Source: Diplonema papillatum
Lineage: Eukaryota; Euglenozoa; Diplonemea; Diplonemida; Diplonemidae
DNA: 64,000 nt
Direction of reading: 5' to 3'
Assembly: GCA_030068145.1 (NCBI GenBank)
Contig: JAPJBO010000125.1
Coordinates: 1 to 64,000 of the forward strand
The translations under genes and the position numbers were made by a program. Shown here piece after piece: positions 39,280 through 52,300 of this stretch (its first letter is position 1; each line of letters starts with the position of its first letter). The notes under the pieces were generated by a model. That model did no database searches, had not been told where the DNA came from, and worked only from the letters and a program-made list of their open reading frames with translations.

Positions 39280-41946
39280 AGGGTCGAGCCAAGAGTCAAT
39301 AAGGGTGAACTTTTTTTTGCTTTTATTGGGGTCAATTCCTTGTTCGCGACATTTCTGTGCCCAGGTACTTTTTGAAGGCATTTCTGAAGCAGCCGCACCG
39401 AACCCATAGACCTGTTTGTTTCTGGTTACACCTACACGGTTTGGTGGTGTGACCTCCTGTGCTAGCCTGTTTTTCTCACCATTCAGCGGCTATCTCGGGG
39501 GGTTACCCCATCGTAAGTGCAATTCGTTTAGGTTTCTTCCTTTCGTGTCATCACAGAATTCGTCAAGATCGTCACCGAGTGAAACGCACAAAGCATTCCG
39601 CATAGTTGCGCATAGTTATTTGGGCTTTTCCGCATACTTTCGGGTCGTTCGGCATAGTTGCGCATAGTTCTTTCGGCTGTTCCCCACATACGTGGGGAAT
39701 ACGTCTATCCCACATTGAAGGCGTGCCTGTTCGTCCCCAGCTGCTACTCGAGCACGAGCATCGTCTCTGTACCCGCACGACCTCCCTGTCAAACCGTCTG
39801 TTAAACCGTACCTCCCAGTTGAAGACGGCACCTCTGGCAAGCTGCAGGAACGCGCACGGTGCCTGCAGCAAAATTTGCCGATGTGCGAAGAATGCAGGGG
39901 ACTACCGGAGTTGGCGGCTAGGTAGTGCTGCAAGCGAGCAGGCAACAACCCAGGACGGCCGCTGGCAACGAAGCGGTGGCGGAAGGACTCGCCATCATCG
40001 ACGACAGATGGCGTGCACTCCGCGGCGGGCAGAGGTGCAAGATAAGTACCAGCGATAAAAGACGACGAACCAGAAGGTACAAGCGCTGGAAACATGAGCT
40101 CTAAGAGTAGTCATGAGAGAGCAGATGCAGAGTATCGCCGCAGGTTCTTTGCATTCTAAGCCAAACCACCAGAGGCGGTCACGGTCAAGACGGCAACCCG
40201 AGCGAGGAGTAAGGTTGAGCTTGCAAGAGTTCGAAGGAGGTGCTGGAGCAAACACCCGTGGAATATCTTCAAACCAAAACCCAAGAGGGTTGGAGAGTTT
40301 GACATAAGAATGGCTAACTCGTGGTACCGAACGTTGCAACCGCAAACCAGAAGAGCCAGCCTCAACAACTGGCAGGAGTCCAAGCTACAGTTGGTAGATG
40401 CATCCGAGTTCTCTCGCACGATGTTAAGAAACGCCCTGCGAGCTGTCTGTCGAGGTGGCCAACAAAGAGGATCAGCGGAGGAGGGAGCACACCTACCTGC
40501 ACATCTGTACACAGCTCACCAACTTGCCCGCCCACCCACCCGTCTACCCCCTACCCACCTGTTCACCATCCACCGACCTGGCACCCACCGGCAGCCCCAC
40601 TTTTTCCCACAGAAATCGGGCTGAGTATCGGGGAGTTTCGGGGTTACCAGGAGCCCGGACCAGGTGGGCTATGTGACACCGATTTGGACATCGATTGTGC
40701 ACTGGTCAGACGTTTTTGTTGATCGACCAGGTGTAGAGGTACCTGCAAGTTTGCGCTCTCCTCAGGCACAGCGACGACACAAACCGAAGGAAAAGAAAGG
40801 ATGCACTCTTTGTTTGCCAACTCCTTTATTGTGGAAACGAGCGTCATGTGAGATCGTGTGATCAGTGCTTGAACGGAGCCCTGATGGACACCCGTGATTG
40901 GTGGTCTTCTCCATGAGAAATGGTCTTTTGGAGATATCACACATAAGAAGAACTGCAGGTCGGAACATAACTTCAGTAAAGGGGCAACACAAGTCAAGTG
41001 CCGTGTCACATTATGCTCGAGTTTGTTCTGTTTACTTTGCAAGGTCTGGAATGGTGCTGAGTGATACCTGTCAGTTGACACAGACGATAACAACAGCATG
41101 GTCCTGCTGCAGAATATGCATGAGACAGTTTCTTGCGACTTTCAAAGGTCAGACAAAGAACTTCGTCCCGTCTATCTGACTTTCTTGTACTCCTCGCCGT
41201 TCACAACGCAGATGACAAATGCCACGGTGACACAAAACAAATACACGCGCTTGAAAGCGGGACACATTTGAGCCAGCGATGAAAACAGATGTCGCGATCA
41301 CACAGGTAACCTTAAAACTTGGATGAATGGCAAAAAGAAGCCGACACAGCGTACAATGGGCGATGAGTTGAATGGGTGCCTTTTGGCTTCGTGCGCAGTG
41401 AGCGAGTGCTAGAGGAAGGAATGCGCGACCCATTCGAGCTACCCTAGGGCGGCTCTGGGGAAAGAAGGACGGGTCGGCGGCCTACTGCTAGCTTGCAGGT
41501 AGCCTGCTTTTACTTTTAAACTCGCTTGAAACAAGTAGGACGGTGTCCCACAGGACGAAGATGGTGCTACGTTTCCCGTCTTCACGCTGTTTGCGGGATT
41601 GGGATAAAATGTTAGATCAAGAGGGCTATTGCATGCTCAACGGTGTCTTCATCTGTTCGGTCGGTTCACGGATACATGAGGATGTATAGATGGGTACCTC
41701 GGGTGCACCACTCTGTTCTACAGAAGATCGCTGACGCGATGAGATAGACCCGCCGACAAGTATCTAAAGCGCTACATCCTAGTCCAAGTCTTAAGACCAA
41801 GTGCATAACTACGCTCAGCAATCCACTGGCCTGGCAAACAACTTCTCCTCAACTGAACTTTCTTATCACACACCTTCAGACGTCTAAAGTTATGACCATC
41901 AAAGCTGTTGCGAGTTAGGTGTGCTTTATCGAGCAACTAACGGTCA
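39280..41946. other. No gene recognised
   Basis: About 2.7 kb of mixed-composition DNA. Near 39600-39690 the phrase CGCATAGTT recurs three to four times with TTCGGGTCGTTCGGC, and 40500-40600 is rich in CCACC. Short frames on both strands have no motif. It may contain exons that cannot be joined without transcripts. Confidence 0.4.
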
Positions 41947-42978
41947 TTAACCCAGCAAGAACGGCATGTTCTTCAGCCTCGCAGCAGATGGGCGCTGAGC
42001 CGGGTCGCGTTGGAAGCACAAGCCAACAAAACTAACAAGGTCGGCTGGGAGGTCACGTGGAATATCTGGAAGCATCGACTCGTTCAACGCGAGCATGCTG
42101 GTAAAGGCTTTGGGTTGAAACCCTGTGAGAGCTATGTGAGAAGCCCACACGCAGTGTATCTCTCCCGTGGCAAGTTCAACAAGAACAATACCGGCCGCCC
42201 AGATATCACTCTCAAACTGCACCTCGGCCCTGCATGCCTCTGGCGCCATGTAGAGCGGGGTGCCCATAATTTTGCTGAACCCGTCACCATTCAGTTTGGC
42301 CAGCGTAGCGGCAGCTCCGAAGTCAGCTAATTTGCAGAGTCCATCCGGTGTAATCAGCACATTGTGTGGTTTCAGGTCACGGTGCACAATATTCATTGAG
42401 TGGAGAAACGCCAGCCCATTCAGAATATCACCCATATACTTTTTTACGACAGGCAGTGCCAGCTGTCCAAAATCTCTTATAATCCCATCAAGGGATCCTC
42501 CAGACACGTACTCCATTACGATGATAACATGCCCATCGCACACAGCAGAGCCCAAGTAGGAAACTACGTTGGTATGTCTGAGTCCATCGAGAAGGTCAAC
42601 TTCCCGTTGCAGTTCGTCTACCTGCTTCCGAATGCGTTGCTCCGCATTCGCTGCATTCAACGCCGGTACCGAAGGCAGTCGCACAATTTTAAAAGCAGCC
42701 AGAGATCCCTCGTCACCTTCCATTCCAAGAGTCACCTCGCCATACCCGCCGACTCCAATCTGCTTGCAGCTGCGCTGCCATCGGTTGCGGCGTCCCATTT
42801 TCACGACGGTTTCAAAAATTGCCGGCGGTCGCTTGTTGTTCATGCGGCCCATATTCCCCCGCACGAAGCCTTCCCACAGTCGACCCGGCGCTTGCACTGT
42901 CATAACATCAGCCGTGGCTACTTGAATGCTCTCCGCCCCGCCAACATCGCCATCGTTGTAGTTCTCAATTGCCTGCAT
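41947..42978 (-). CDS. Serine/threonine protein kinase, MAP3K (STE11)-like
   Basis: Transfers phosphate from ATP to Ser/Thr; likely cytosolic signalling. From ATG 42978 it has 342 residues. All kinase motifs are present: glycine loop GVGGYGEV (75-82), ATP-anchoring Lys97 in AAFKIV, helix-C Glu126, HRDLKPHNVL (catalytic Asp201), DFG (Asp219), GTPLYMAPE (APE 245-247) and DIWAAG. The order and the GTP-x-YMAPE and MEYVSGGSL phrases fit the STE11/MAP3K group. The ~70 residues before the domain have no motif. The frame is open to 43044, but that extension starts with TTG after an upstream stop, so I chose the first ATG. The frame ends soon after the domain, in MPFLLG. It is complete and intron-free as read. 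Confidence 0.92.
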   Translation of the reverse strand: MQAIENYNDGDVGGAESIQVATADVMTVQAPGRLWEGFVRGNMGRMNNKRPPAIFETVVKMGRRNRWQRSCKQIGVGGYGEVTLGMEGDEGSLAAFKIVRLPSVPALNAANAEQRIRKQVDELQREVDLLDGLRHTNVVSYLGSAVCDGHVIIVMEYVSGGSLDGIIRDFGQLALPVVKKYMGDILNGLAFLHSMNIVHRDLKPHNVLITPDGLCKLADFGAAATLAKLNGDGFSKIMGTPLYMAPEACRAEVQFESDIWAAGIVLVELATGEIHCVWASHIALTGFQPKAFTSMLALNESMLPDIPRDLPADLVSFVGLCFQRDPAQRPSAARLKNMPFLLG

Positions 42979-43044
42979 TACGTCAGCAGGCAGCTCTACA
43001 AGTTGTGCGCCCTGTGCGTCCGATTGATTTCGCTGACTAGCCAA

Positions 43045-43763
43045 GGCATGAGGGTAAGCTTATCCTCAAAGATTTCACACTTCGCGTTCATAGCAGTTTG
43101 TGTTTCATTTTGTCGGTTCGTACAACATTTCACTGTGCCTGTGGGTCATTGCAACATTCTAGTGTCGTTTCGTGGTGCCTACACTGCTGGAGCGTTTCGG
43201 CCTGGTAGACTGGCTCGAACTTTTGGTCCAGCTGATTTGTAGGAGACTCTTGCAAACACTATACTCGGTAAAACGATGCCTATTTGAGACCGGATCTGGA
43301 GTCCAGTGAGGCTTCATTTTTAGGGCGGAGGTGAGGAAGAAGGACTAGACAGTGGGGTTGACTCGGGTACACCCTCTTCAACTCCAGCTTCTGAGGCTGG
43401 ATTTCATCGTGTACCAGAGGGGATCCCCAGACACGAGACAGGGCGAGTGGGTGTCCCCAATGCCGGGCCAAGATGGTTGCGGGGTGTTGTGAGACGACCA
43501 CGACGGCCTTGGTAGAAATGCACGCGGACCACAGAGTGCTGCTGCACCATCACCGCTGTTTCGACACTGAGCCGACGACAGGTGAAAGAAAGCGGAGCTG
43601 AAAGGCCCCGCAACAGCGGTCTCCGCTGAAGCAAGCTAAACGCGCCAACGTTCTGGTTCTTCCGGAAGCAGTTGCGGACGAAGTGGAGGCACGGAAGTGC
43701 AAAAACCATTCTCAAGAGCGAATCGAGGAAAGACGGCCAACGCGTGCTTATTATTATTTTATT
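43045..43763. other. No gene recognised
   Basis: Upstream region of the kinase gene. The start of the kinase transcript may lie here. No motif recognised. Confidence 0.4.
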
Positions 43764-44725
43764 GGAAAAATAGATTCCCTCTGGTGGAAATGGCTTGCGG
43801 AGCGTGACGCTAAATTTCGTTTATTTTTGGCAGGATTCCATTGTGTTTACAGAGGCCGGAAAAATAAACGAGTTTATTTTTGGAATTTATTTCGTGTGGC
43901 AGCATTTTTTTTGTGCCGCCAGCCATTTTCAGGTGAAAAAAATAAACGAAATTTATTTTGTATCGCGAAAAAAATAAACGTTTGTTTTTGCGTGTGGGTT
44001 ATACAGAGAAACCTGTAGGGGAGACCCCTCGCAAAATTTTTTTTAGCCACATGCAATGTGTGAGGAAACTGAACCGCTCAAGTAGGACCTTCTGATCATG
44101 ATCATTTGCCAAATTTGCCACCTGAAACCACGTCCAGGATTTGGGCATTCTACTTTCTCCTACTCTCGCGGTGTACGGTTTTTCTCCCTGTGGTGAGTGA
44201 AATCGCGTGTTTTGAGCTCGTTTTGAGCCGAATTCATTGGTGTCTCATCCTCGGTGCTCAAAGGCCTGTGAAGAAAACCCCTCCCGTGAACGCTCCAGCC
44301 CAGTAAGTGTCAGATGAAGTTCACTGCCAGCGAACTCACCCATGCTGAATTCCAGGTCCAAGTGCGTAGAAAACTTGTACCAATTCAGTGTGCTTGAGTC
44401 TCGTTGCAAGAACATCTGTGGGTCTGCCTGAGCACACTGGATTCCAGCTGTCTGAGTTCATCTGCTGATCGCCTGCTGTGCATGTGCAAGCGGCCGAGCA
44501 CTCGCGTTGCAAACTAACACCACATCAACTCCCCGCGACTTATCAAAATTTCACGCCGTCCAAGCAACGATGTTTTGTTTCCACCCTCGGGAATTTAGTT
44601 TTCCCGATAAAATCATTTATTCCGCTCGTGGCTCGGGGTTGCAAACCCCCCCTCGGGCCTCCCTCGGGACTAAAACCGACACCTCGACAAAATAAACGGA
44701 AATTATCTTGCCGAATAAATGCTTA
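43764..44725 (+). mobile_element. Non-autonomous deletion copy of the Crypton-like element
   Basis: Left end GGAAAAATAGATTCCCTCTG and following ~250 bp match 6150-6535, including TCCCTGTGGTGAGTGAAATC. The right end matches 7910-8155 except that the left arm of the 3' inverted repeat is deleted. The recombinase gene is absent. TTATT flanks both sides. It would need the enzyme from a full copy to move. Confidence 0.85.
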
Positions 44726-44752
44726 TTATTACTGTACCGGTATTTCTAAAAA

Positions 44753-44822
44753 AGTTGGCCGGAAATGAACCCGGCGCCCCCCCAAAAACCGGGCAAAACC
44801 GCCAGGTTTATTTCCGGCCAAC
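44753..44822. repeat. Small inverted repeat (foldback)
   Basis: GTTGGCCGGAAATGAACCCGG pairs with a later CAGGTTTATTTCCGGCCAAC around a C-rich centre. Related sequence with GTCGGAAATAAACCTGGCG is at 59407-59460. Confidence 0.8.
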
Positions 44823-45067
44823 ATTTTTGCAGGGTTTTTGGGTACTTCGCAGATTTCCCCCCCTCAACCACCACCCGCACATCCAGGACGGCTGTAACTT
44901 TCGCGCTCACCGTCCTCCTCACCTAGAACGCAACGCACGTGGAAGATAACCCGCCTCCCCGAAGCCAATATCCGGCGTTCTTTATGATGCTAGAATCGCT
45001 CGCCGTCCCTACTCGGGACCCAGCTGGTGGTTGACATCAGGCTTAAAAAACACATAACATTACACAA
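44823..45067. other. No gene recognised
   Basis: Short unassigned stretch. Confidence 0.4.
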
Positions 45068-46115
45068 GCTAACACCAGCGCCGCAGGCGCGTAAATTTTT
45101 CAAGCTAACGGGTCAGCTCTGCAGGCATCCAAGCAGCAAGAATTGCTATAGCCGCTTTGTAGTCCACAGGGACTGCGGCAAAGTTAATGCGAGTCAAGTG
45201 CACACTTATGTACCCGACAGGGTGCTCCTCTTTGTGGTTGTCACTACTGCCCACCACAGAGAGCAGGGCGGACAACTGCGGTCTTCTTGGCAACACGACA
45301 TGAAACATGTGCATTACACACAAGCCAAAGATGCCAGCGCCGCAGGCGCGGAATTTTTTGCAAAGCTAATGGGCTAGTGCTGCGGGTTCCAAAATTGAGG
45401 GTGTACGTTGCTAAGAACCTAGAACGATGATCCAAAGGTGCAGAAACCGTACTGTAGCATCATCCACCCCACCCACTGCACTGCCCACTACATACCCACC
45501 ACCAGCACTGGCCACCGCACCACCCACCCACTGCAGTACCTCCACGACCTCCCACCACATGACCACCCACTACCGCTGCCCACCCACGACACCACTGGCC
45601 GCTGGCTATAACTAGTTTTTTTTTTTTTTTGGATGTTGTATCCAGGGCCTTATATATAAAAATTCCTCCCACGTAACTGTCCAAAAGTTGCTCGGAGTTA
45701 CTAAAAATCCCAGTTGCGGCACAACTGCACGTTTATGTATGCGACAGGGTGCACCTCTTTGTGGTTATCACTACTGTCCATCACAGAGACTGTCCTTCGG
45801 AAGCAAAAGAGCCATGCGAAGAAGGCGAGTGTTGGGGTACTTTAGCAGTGTGCCGGGATCATTCAAGAACACTTCGCAGTAATCTGCAACAGCAGGGCGG
45901 ACAGCCGCGGTCTTCGCTTTCTTGGCAACACGTCATGAAACAATACACAAGCCAGAAATACCAGCGCCGCAGGCGCGGAAATTTTTTTCAAGCTATTGGG
46001 CAAGTCGCAGGTTCCAAAATTGAGGCTGCACGTTGCTTCAACGATGATCCAAAGGCGCAGTAACCAGTGCTGTGTACTGCTAGTGTGACTGCTGTACTGT
46101 AGCATTACTACTGGG
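45068..46115. repeat. Dispersed repeat with palindrome GCGCCGCAGGCGC, three copies
   Basis: Copies at about 45068-45125 (partial), 45195-45470 and 45715-46110 share CGACAGGGTGC, then GCAGGGCGGACA, then CAGCGCCGCAGGCGCG and an A/T run, then GATGATCCAAAGG. The last copy has an insert of ~90 bp. Solo copies of the palindromic core are at 53848 and 54043. Confidence 0.75.
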
Positions 46116-46138
46116 CCCCTCAGCCGGGGCATTCTGTG

Positions 46139-46263
46139 CTTTTTTTTTTTTTTTTTTTGCTCGGACTCAGGGATTTATATAGCTTTTGCTCCTCTGAAGA
46201 AAAGTCCTTTTTCCCCTCGGGGTCCTGTCCCGGATCCAAAATTAATTAGAATTGGTAGTCAAC
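46139..46263. other. T tract and single 43-bp satellite unit
   Basis: A pure T run (46139-46158), then a short unique stretch, then one unit ending GAATTGGTAGTCAAC (46249-46263), which is the same as the satellite at 49325-52357. Confidence 0.7.
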
Positions 46264-46640
46264 AGGCACCGTGCCAGCCCAGCCCAACAACTCCAGCCCA
46301 ATAACCCAGCCCAGCCCAGTCCAACATACCAGCCCAGCCCAGCCAACAACTCAGCCCAGCCCAGCCCAGCCCAGCAACTCAGCCCAGCCCAGCCCCAGCC
46401 CAGCCCAGCCCAGCCCAACAACTCAGCCCAGCCCAGCCCAGCCCAACAACCCAGCCCAATAACCCAGCCCAGCCCAGTCCAAACATACCAGCCCAGCCCA
46501 GCCCAGCCCAGCCCAACAACTCAGCCCAGCCCAGTCCAACATACCAGCCCAGCCCAGCCCAGCCCAGCCTCAGCCCAGCCCAGCCCAGCCCAGCCCAATA
46601 ACCCAGCCCAGCCCAGTCCAACATACCAGCCCAACCTCAG
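46264..46640. repeat. (CCAGC)n array
   Basis: CCAGC/AGCCC pentamers with interspersed AACAACTC and ATACCAGCCC. It starts at CAGGCACCGTGCC, which looks like a hAT terminal inverted repeat, but no matching right end was found. Confidence 0.9.
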
Positions 46641-46869
46641 AGCTTCTCTCCCTTCGGGATGAGCGTAACAAAGGCTGTATTTACTGCCTCTAGTACTGCT
46701 ACTTCTGATAGCATGCTGTGAGCTTCTGTCGTCATGCTACCTCTGACCGCCCAGCTTGGAGTGAACGACACTGGAAAGAAGGGATGACGGTGTAGAAAAG
46801 GAAGCAACGACGATCAAGGGTCGCTGGGGGGGCGCTTGGTCCGCTTGGAAAAAGAGGTAGGCCGAAAGA

Positions 46870-49305
46870 CTAGACCAAAGACACAGGATTCTGCTCCCTG
46901 CGCGATCTCCAAGCCAGAATGGCCTTCGCCGCTTCGAAGTAGACCGAAATCTTCGCAAATTGCAGTCGTGTTCTTCGCACATTGGTGTACGAAATATTGT
47001 CATCGTCCTCTTCGCTCTCGTTACCTTCGGGCCTTGGAGGAGTCGCAAGGTACTCCCTCAGAAGCAAATCGAGGAACTCCTCTGTGATCTTCGGGACGTT
47101 GTAAGACACAAACAGGCACATGCGGACAGTTTTGTTTGCAAGCCTGTTCCGAAGGTAGGTTCGGAGGAGCTTGACCTTTGAAAACAAGCGTTCAACAGAT
47201 GCTGTTCCGAGGGGCAACACAAGGGCAATGCGAAGTAGGCGGGTAGTGTGGGGGTACTGTAATCGCAATGCCTGGTTGTTCAGGAATTCCTTGCAGTATT
47301 CTGTGAACGAAGTCTTGGGGGCACTTGCCTGTATTCGAGCAAACTCCACAAGGGCAGAAGGAAACTCCGTGCGGGTGTCGCTTATCGTACCCTCGTCAAA
47401 AAACGCGGGGGTCTCGGTTTCAGCCACCGTTCCTGCAGCGTTTTCAACGGCCATTGTTTTTTCGGTCCCGAAGTGGTCCAGGGCAGCTTCGAGCATTCCC
47501 TCGAGCGCCTCTAGGCTTCCCGGTTGGATGCGGGCAACAACTTCCGGTGTCGTTCCATGAAGGGAAACGTCTTGAAAAGCCCGCTTGAAGTGGCGACCAC
47601 GGGGGTCAGATACCCCAAGGCCCTGCAGGACCGGCAACCGCTCAGCCTCTTGTCCACTGCCTTGATAAGAGAGTCGATGAACGTTTTTCCTATTTGCATG
47701 TGAAACTGCTCCACAAACTCGTGTGTGACGGATGGTGTTCCCCAGTCGGCAGGCTTCGCCCAGTTGATTTGCAAATGGCAGGAGCTGTACTCAGGAAACT
47801 TTGTTGGGCTATCCATTAGGGTCTTGAGCTCGTTCACATAGAACCCCTTTAGGTACCCAACCTCTGCCCAGCACAAGTCCGCACGTTGCAACTGGGCACT
47901 GAAGCGTGACAGGATAGGAGATGCAACTGAAAGAAGAAACAATGCAACGAGAACCGAATTATTAAGTTGAGTGCGCAATGCCTGTGCCTGCTCTTTCGCG
48001 TTCCCTTCACCGTGACAAGACAAGGAAAACACGGCGTGCATGCATGTCTTCAGCGTGGTCACGAGTGTGGATGCAGCTCGAAAATGTGACACCCAACGAG
48101 TGTCTCCCACTTCCACCAACTCGAGAGAGCGGAAAAAGAAAAAGTTATCCGCGACCTCATGCATGCGCCTGACATCCTCTTCGGCTTCTTTGAATGCACG
48201 CACCTTGGCCTGTGTGTCCCCCCTTCCGCGCCGAAAGTAGACAAACACACTTTAACGAACGAGAAACAGGAAACAACCACAGGAATGTCGTCTCCGGCAC
48301 TCACACATGCGAGGTTGAAAAGGTGCGCCAAACACCATACCCAAATTATAAAAGGGCACATGAAGCGACGCACATGCGAACAGGCGCCCTCATACAGGCC
48401 GCTCATGGCAGCGCAGCCGTCGGTACTAACCCCCACGCAAGATGGGAACAAGTTCAGCCCCGCAAACGTCTTTTGCAATAAAAGGGCAATATTACGCCCG
48501 GTTGGAGCACACTTTATCGGACGTATTTCCCAAAACACCTCCTCCGGGGTGTGGTCCTCGGTCAGCAATTTGACGAAAAAGCCGAAATTGGCGTTTTTCG
48601 CGCGGTCCTGGGACTCGTCGGTCATGAGGGACAAAAAGCTGCTTCCCTTGACCTTACGCAACACGCGCTCTTTCGAGAGGGCGAAAAGGCTGCGTAACAG
48701 TATGTTGCGTGTCGTAGCCGATGTCAGAGTATCCCGGTGCCTCATGGATTGGCGGATTGGCTCGCAGCTTTGAGCTTCATGTTCAGCGAGAGAGGAGAAG
48801 TCGTCGAGAGAACGATGACACGATGAACGAAGTGCTGAGTATTCATAATTCTATCAACAACGCCTGTTATGTCATTGACAGGATCACCGTCGGCACTTTT
48901 CTTCCCTCCGATTTCCGCTCTCATGTTCTCCATGAACCGCTGCCAACACTCCTTGTGACCAGTCACGCTCTCATGCGCCTTCATCGTTTGCCCAAGGCGG
49001 TCTCGCCGTGCATTCCAAACGAGAGCCTCATGGACAAGAGAGCCTCTGTTCCCCTTCCAATTCGCGCCGCCCCAGCAGCACCGACACACAACACCTTCTG
49101 GAACGACCTGGAGCCAGGGCTTGCTCCGTAGCTTCTCCATGAAGTCCGTCGTATCGTGCTCGTCAGGGACGAGGCTAGCTTCGAACGACGTCGGAAACCA
49201 CTCCTCGCTCGGATCTGGGGCAACTGGAGCGTCGTGTCCATACTTTCCTTTCACGTAGGAAGCGACTTCGCTGCGAAGGAGATGGGGAAAGGGAGGGGCG
49301 CCCAT
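46870..49305 (-). pseudogene. hAT-family transposase with N-terminal zinc finger, frameshifted
   Basis: hAT enzymes cut and paste DNA with an RNase-H-like core. Four overlapping minus frames join in order with frame changes near 48744, 48240 and 47610: an N-terminal part from ATG 49305 with CRCC and a HESVTGHKEC-type zinc finger; a core with MTDESQD (first catalytic Asp region) and CLAHLFNLAC; a middle part with DTRWVSHFRA; and the C-terminal dimerisation region LPLGTASVERLFSKVKLLRT. Sequence is continuous across the breaks, so frameshifts are more likely than introns. The start codon is 20 bp from the 43-bp satellite. The motif order fits ZMYM/ZNF862-type hAT proteins, an assignment from memory. 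Confidence 0.82.
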
Positions 49306-49324
49306 GAAAGCTGCTCGACTGAAG

Positions 49325-52300
49325 AATTGGTAGTCAACGTCCAATTTCCGATCCCAAATTTAATTAGAATTGGTAGTCAACGTCCAATTTCGGATTCTGA
49401 ATTTAATTAGAATTGGTAGTCAACATCCAATTTCCGATCTCAAATTTAATTAGAATTGGTAGTCAACGTTCGATTTTGAATCCAAATTTAAATAGAATTG
49501 GTAGTCAACGTCTAATTTCCGATCTCAAATTTAATTAGAATTGGTGGTCAACGACAAATTTCCGATCCCAAATTTAATTAGAATTGGTAGTCAACGTCAA
49601 TTTCCGATCTCAAATTTAATTAGAATTGGTAGTCAACGTCAATTTTGAATCCAAATTTAATTAGAATTGGTAGTCAACGTCCAATTTTCCGATCCAAATT
49701 TAATTAGAATTGGTAGTCAACGTCCAATTTCCGATCTCAAATTTAATTAGAATTGGTAGTCAACGTTCAATTTTGAATCCAAATTTAATAGAATTGGTAG
49801 TCAACGTTCAATTCCGATCCCAAATTTAATTAGAATTGGTAGTCAACGTCCAATTTCCGATCTCAAATTTAATTAGAATTGGTAGTCAACGGTTCGATTT
49901 TGAATCCAAATTTAATTAGAATTGGTAGTCAACGTCCAATTTCCGATCTCAAATTTAATTAGAATTGGTAGTCAACGACAATTTCCGATCCCAAATTTAA
50001 TTAGAATAGGTAGTCAACGTCCAATTTCCGATCTCAAATTTAATTAGAATTGGTAGTCAACGTTCAATTTGAATCCAAATTTAATTAGAATTGGTAGTCA
50101 ACGTCCAATTTCCGATCCCAAATTTAATTAGAATTGGTAGTCAACGTCCAATTTCCGATCTCAAATTTAATTAGAATTGGTAGTCAACGTTCAATTTTGA
50201 ATCCAAATTTAATTAGAATTGGTAGTCAACGTCCAATTTCCGATCCCAAATTTAATTAGAATTGGTAGTCAACGTTCGATTTTGAATCCAAATTTAATTA
50301 GAATTGGTAGTCAACGTCCAATTTCCGATCTCAAATTTAATTAGAATTGGTAGTCAACGTTCATTTTGAATCCAAATTTAATTAGAATTGGTAGTCAACG
50401 TCCAATTTCCGATCTCAAATTTAATTAGAATTGGTAGTCAACGTTCAATTTTGAATCCAAATTTAATTAGAATTGGTAGTCAACGTCCAATTTCCGATCC
50501 CAAATTTAATTAGAATTGGTAGTCAACGTCCAATTTCCGATCCCAAATTTAATTAGAATTGGTAGTCAACGTCCAATTTCCGATCTCAAATTTAATTAGA
50601 ATTGGTAGTCAACGTTCGAATTTTGAATCCAAATTTAATTAGAATTGGTAGTCAACGTCCAATTCCGATCTCAAATTTAATTAGAATTGGTAGTCAACGT
50701 CCAATTTCCGATCCCAAATTTAATTAGAATAGGTAGTCAACGTCCAATTTCCGATCTCAAATTTAATTAGAATTGGTAGTCAACGTTCAATTTTGAATCC
50801 AAATTTAATTAGAATTGGTAGTCAACGTCCAATTTCCGATCTCAAATTTAATTAGAATTGGTAGTCAACGTTCAATTTCCGATCCCAAATTTAATTAGAA
50901 TTGGTAGTCAACGTCCAATTTCCGATCTCAAATTTAATTAGAATTGGTAGTCAACGTTCGATTTTGAATCCAAATTTAATTAGAATTGGTAGTCAACGTC
51001 CAATTTCCGATCTCAAATTTAATTAGAATTGGTAGTCAACGTTCAATTTTGAATCCAAATTTAATTAGAATTGGTAGTCAACGACAAATTTCCGATCCCA
51101 AATTTAATTAGAATTGGTAGTCAACGTCCAATTTCCGATCTCAAATTTAATTAGAATTGGTAGTCAACGTTCAATTTTGAATCCAAATTTAATTAGAATT
51201 GGTAGTCAACGTCCAATTTCCGATCCCAAATTTAATTAGAATTGGTAGTCAACGTCCAATTTCCGATCTCAAATTTAATTAGAATTGGTAGTCAACGTTC
51301 AATCTTGAATCCAAATTTAATTAGAATTGGTAGTCAACGTCCAATTTCCGATCCAAATTTAATTAGAATTGGTAGTCAACGTCCAATTTCCGATCCCAAA
51401 TTTAATTAGAATTGGTAGTCAACGTCCAATTTCCGATCTCAAATTTAATTAGAATTGGTAGTCAACGTTCGATTTTGAATCCAAATTTAATTAGAATTGG
51501 TAGTCAACGTCCAATTTCCGATCTCAAATTTAATTAGAATTGGTCGTCAACGTTCAATTTTGAATCCAAATTTAATTAGAATTGGTAGTCAACGTCCATT
51601 TCCGAACCCAAATTTAATTAGAATTGGTAGTCAACGTCCAATTTCCGATCTCAAATTTAATTAGAATTGGTAGTCAACGTTCGATTTTGAATCCAAATTT
51701 AATAGAATTGGTAGTCAACGTCCAATTTCCGATCTCAAATTTAATTAGAATTGGTAGTCAACGTTCAATCTTGAATCCAAATTTAATTAGAGTTGGTAGT
51801 CAACGTCCAATTTCCGATCCCAAATTTAATTAGAATTGGTAGTCAACGTCCAATTTCCGATCCCAAATTTAATTAGAATTGGTAGTCAACGTCCAATTTC
51901 CGATCTCAAATTTAATTAGAATTGGTAGTCAACGTTCGATTTTGAATCCAAATTTAATTAGAATTGGTAGTCAACGTCCAATTTCCGATCTCAAATTTAA
52001 TTAGAATTGGTCGTCAACGTTCAATTTTGAATCCAAATTTAATAGAATTGGTAGTCAACGTCCAATTCCGAACCCAAATTTAATTAGAATTGGTAGTCAA
52101 CGTCCAATTTCCGATCTCAAATTTAATTAGAATTGGTAGTCAACGTTCGATTTTGAATCCAAATTTAATTAGAATTGGTAGTCAACGTCAATTTCCGATC
52201 TCAAATTTAATTAGAATTGGTAGTCAACGTTCAATCTTGAATCCAAATTTAATTAGAATTGGTAGTCAACGTCCAATTTCCGATCCCAAATTTAATTAGA

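Noticed and set aside
38243-39409. Six very long open frames (350-470 codons) of repeats such as DQNWTKIGPKL or GPILVQFWSNF
   Set aside because: They are translations of the 11-bp minisatellite, which lacks stops in all frames.
41947-43044. Kinase start at 43044
   Set aside because: The codon there is TTG with a stop five codons upstream; the first in-frame ATG is at 42978.
46264-46290. hAT terminal inverted repeat at CAGGCACCGTGCC
   Set aside because: The right end near 49324 shows no complementary sequence and no 8-bp duplication flanks the pair, so element ends are not claimed.
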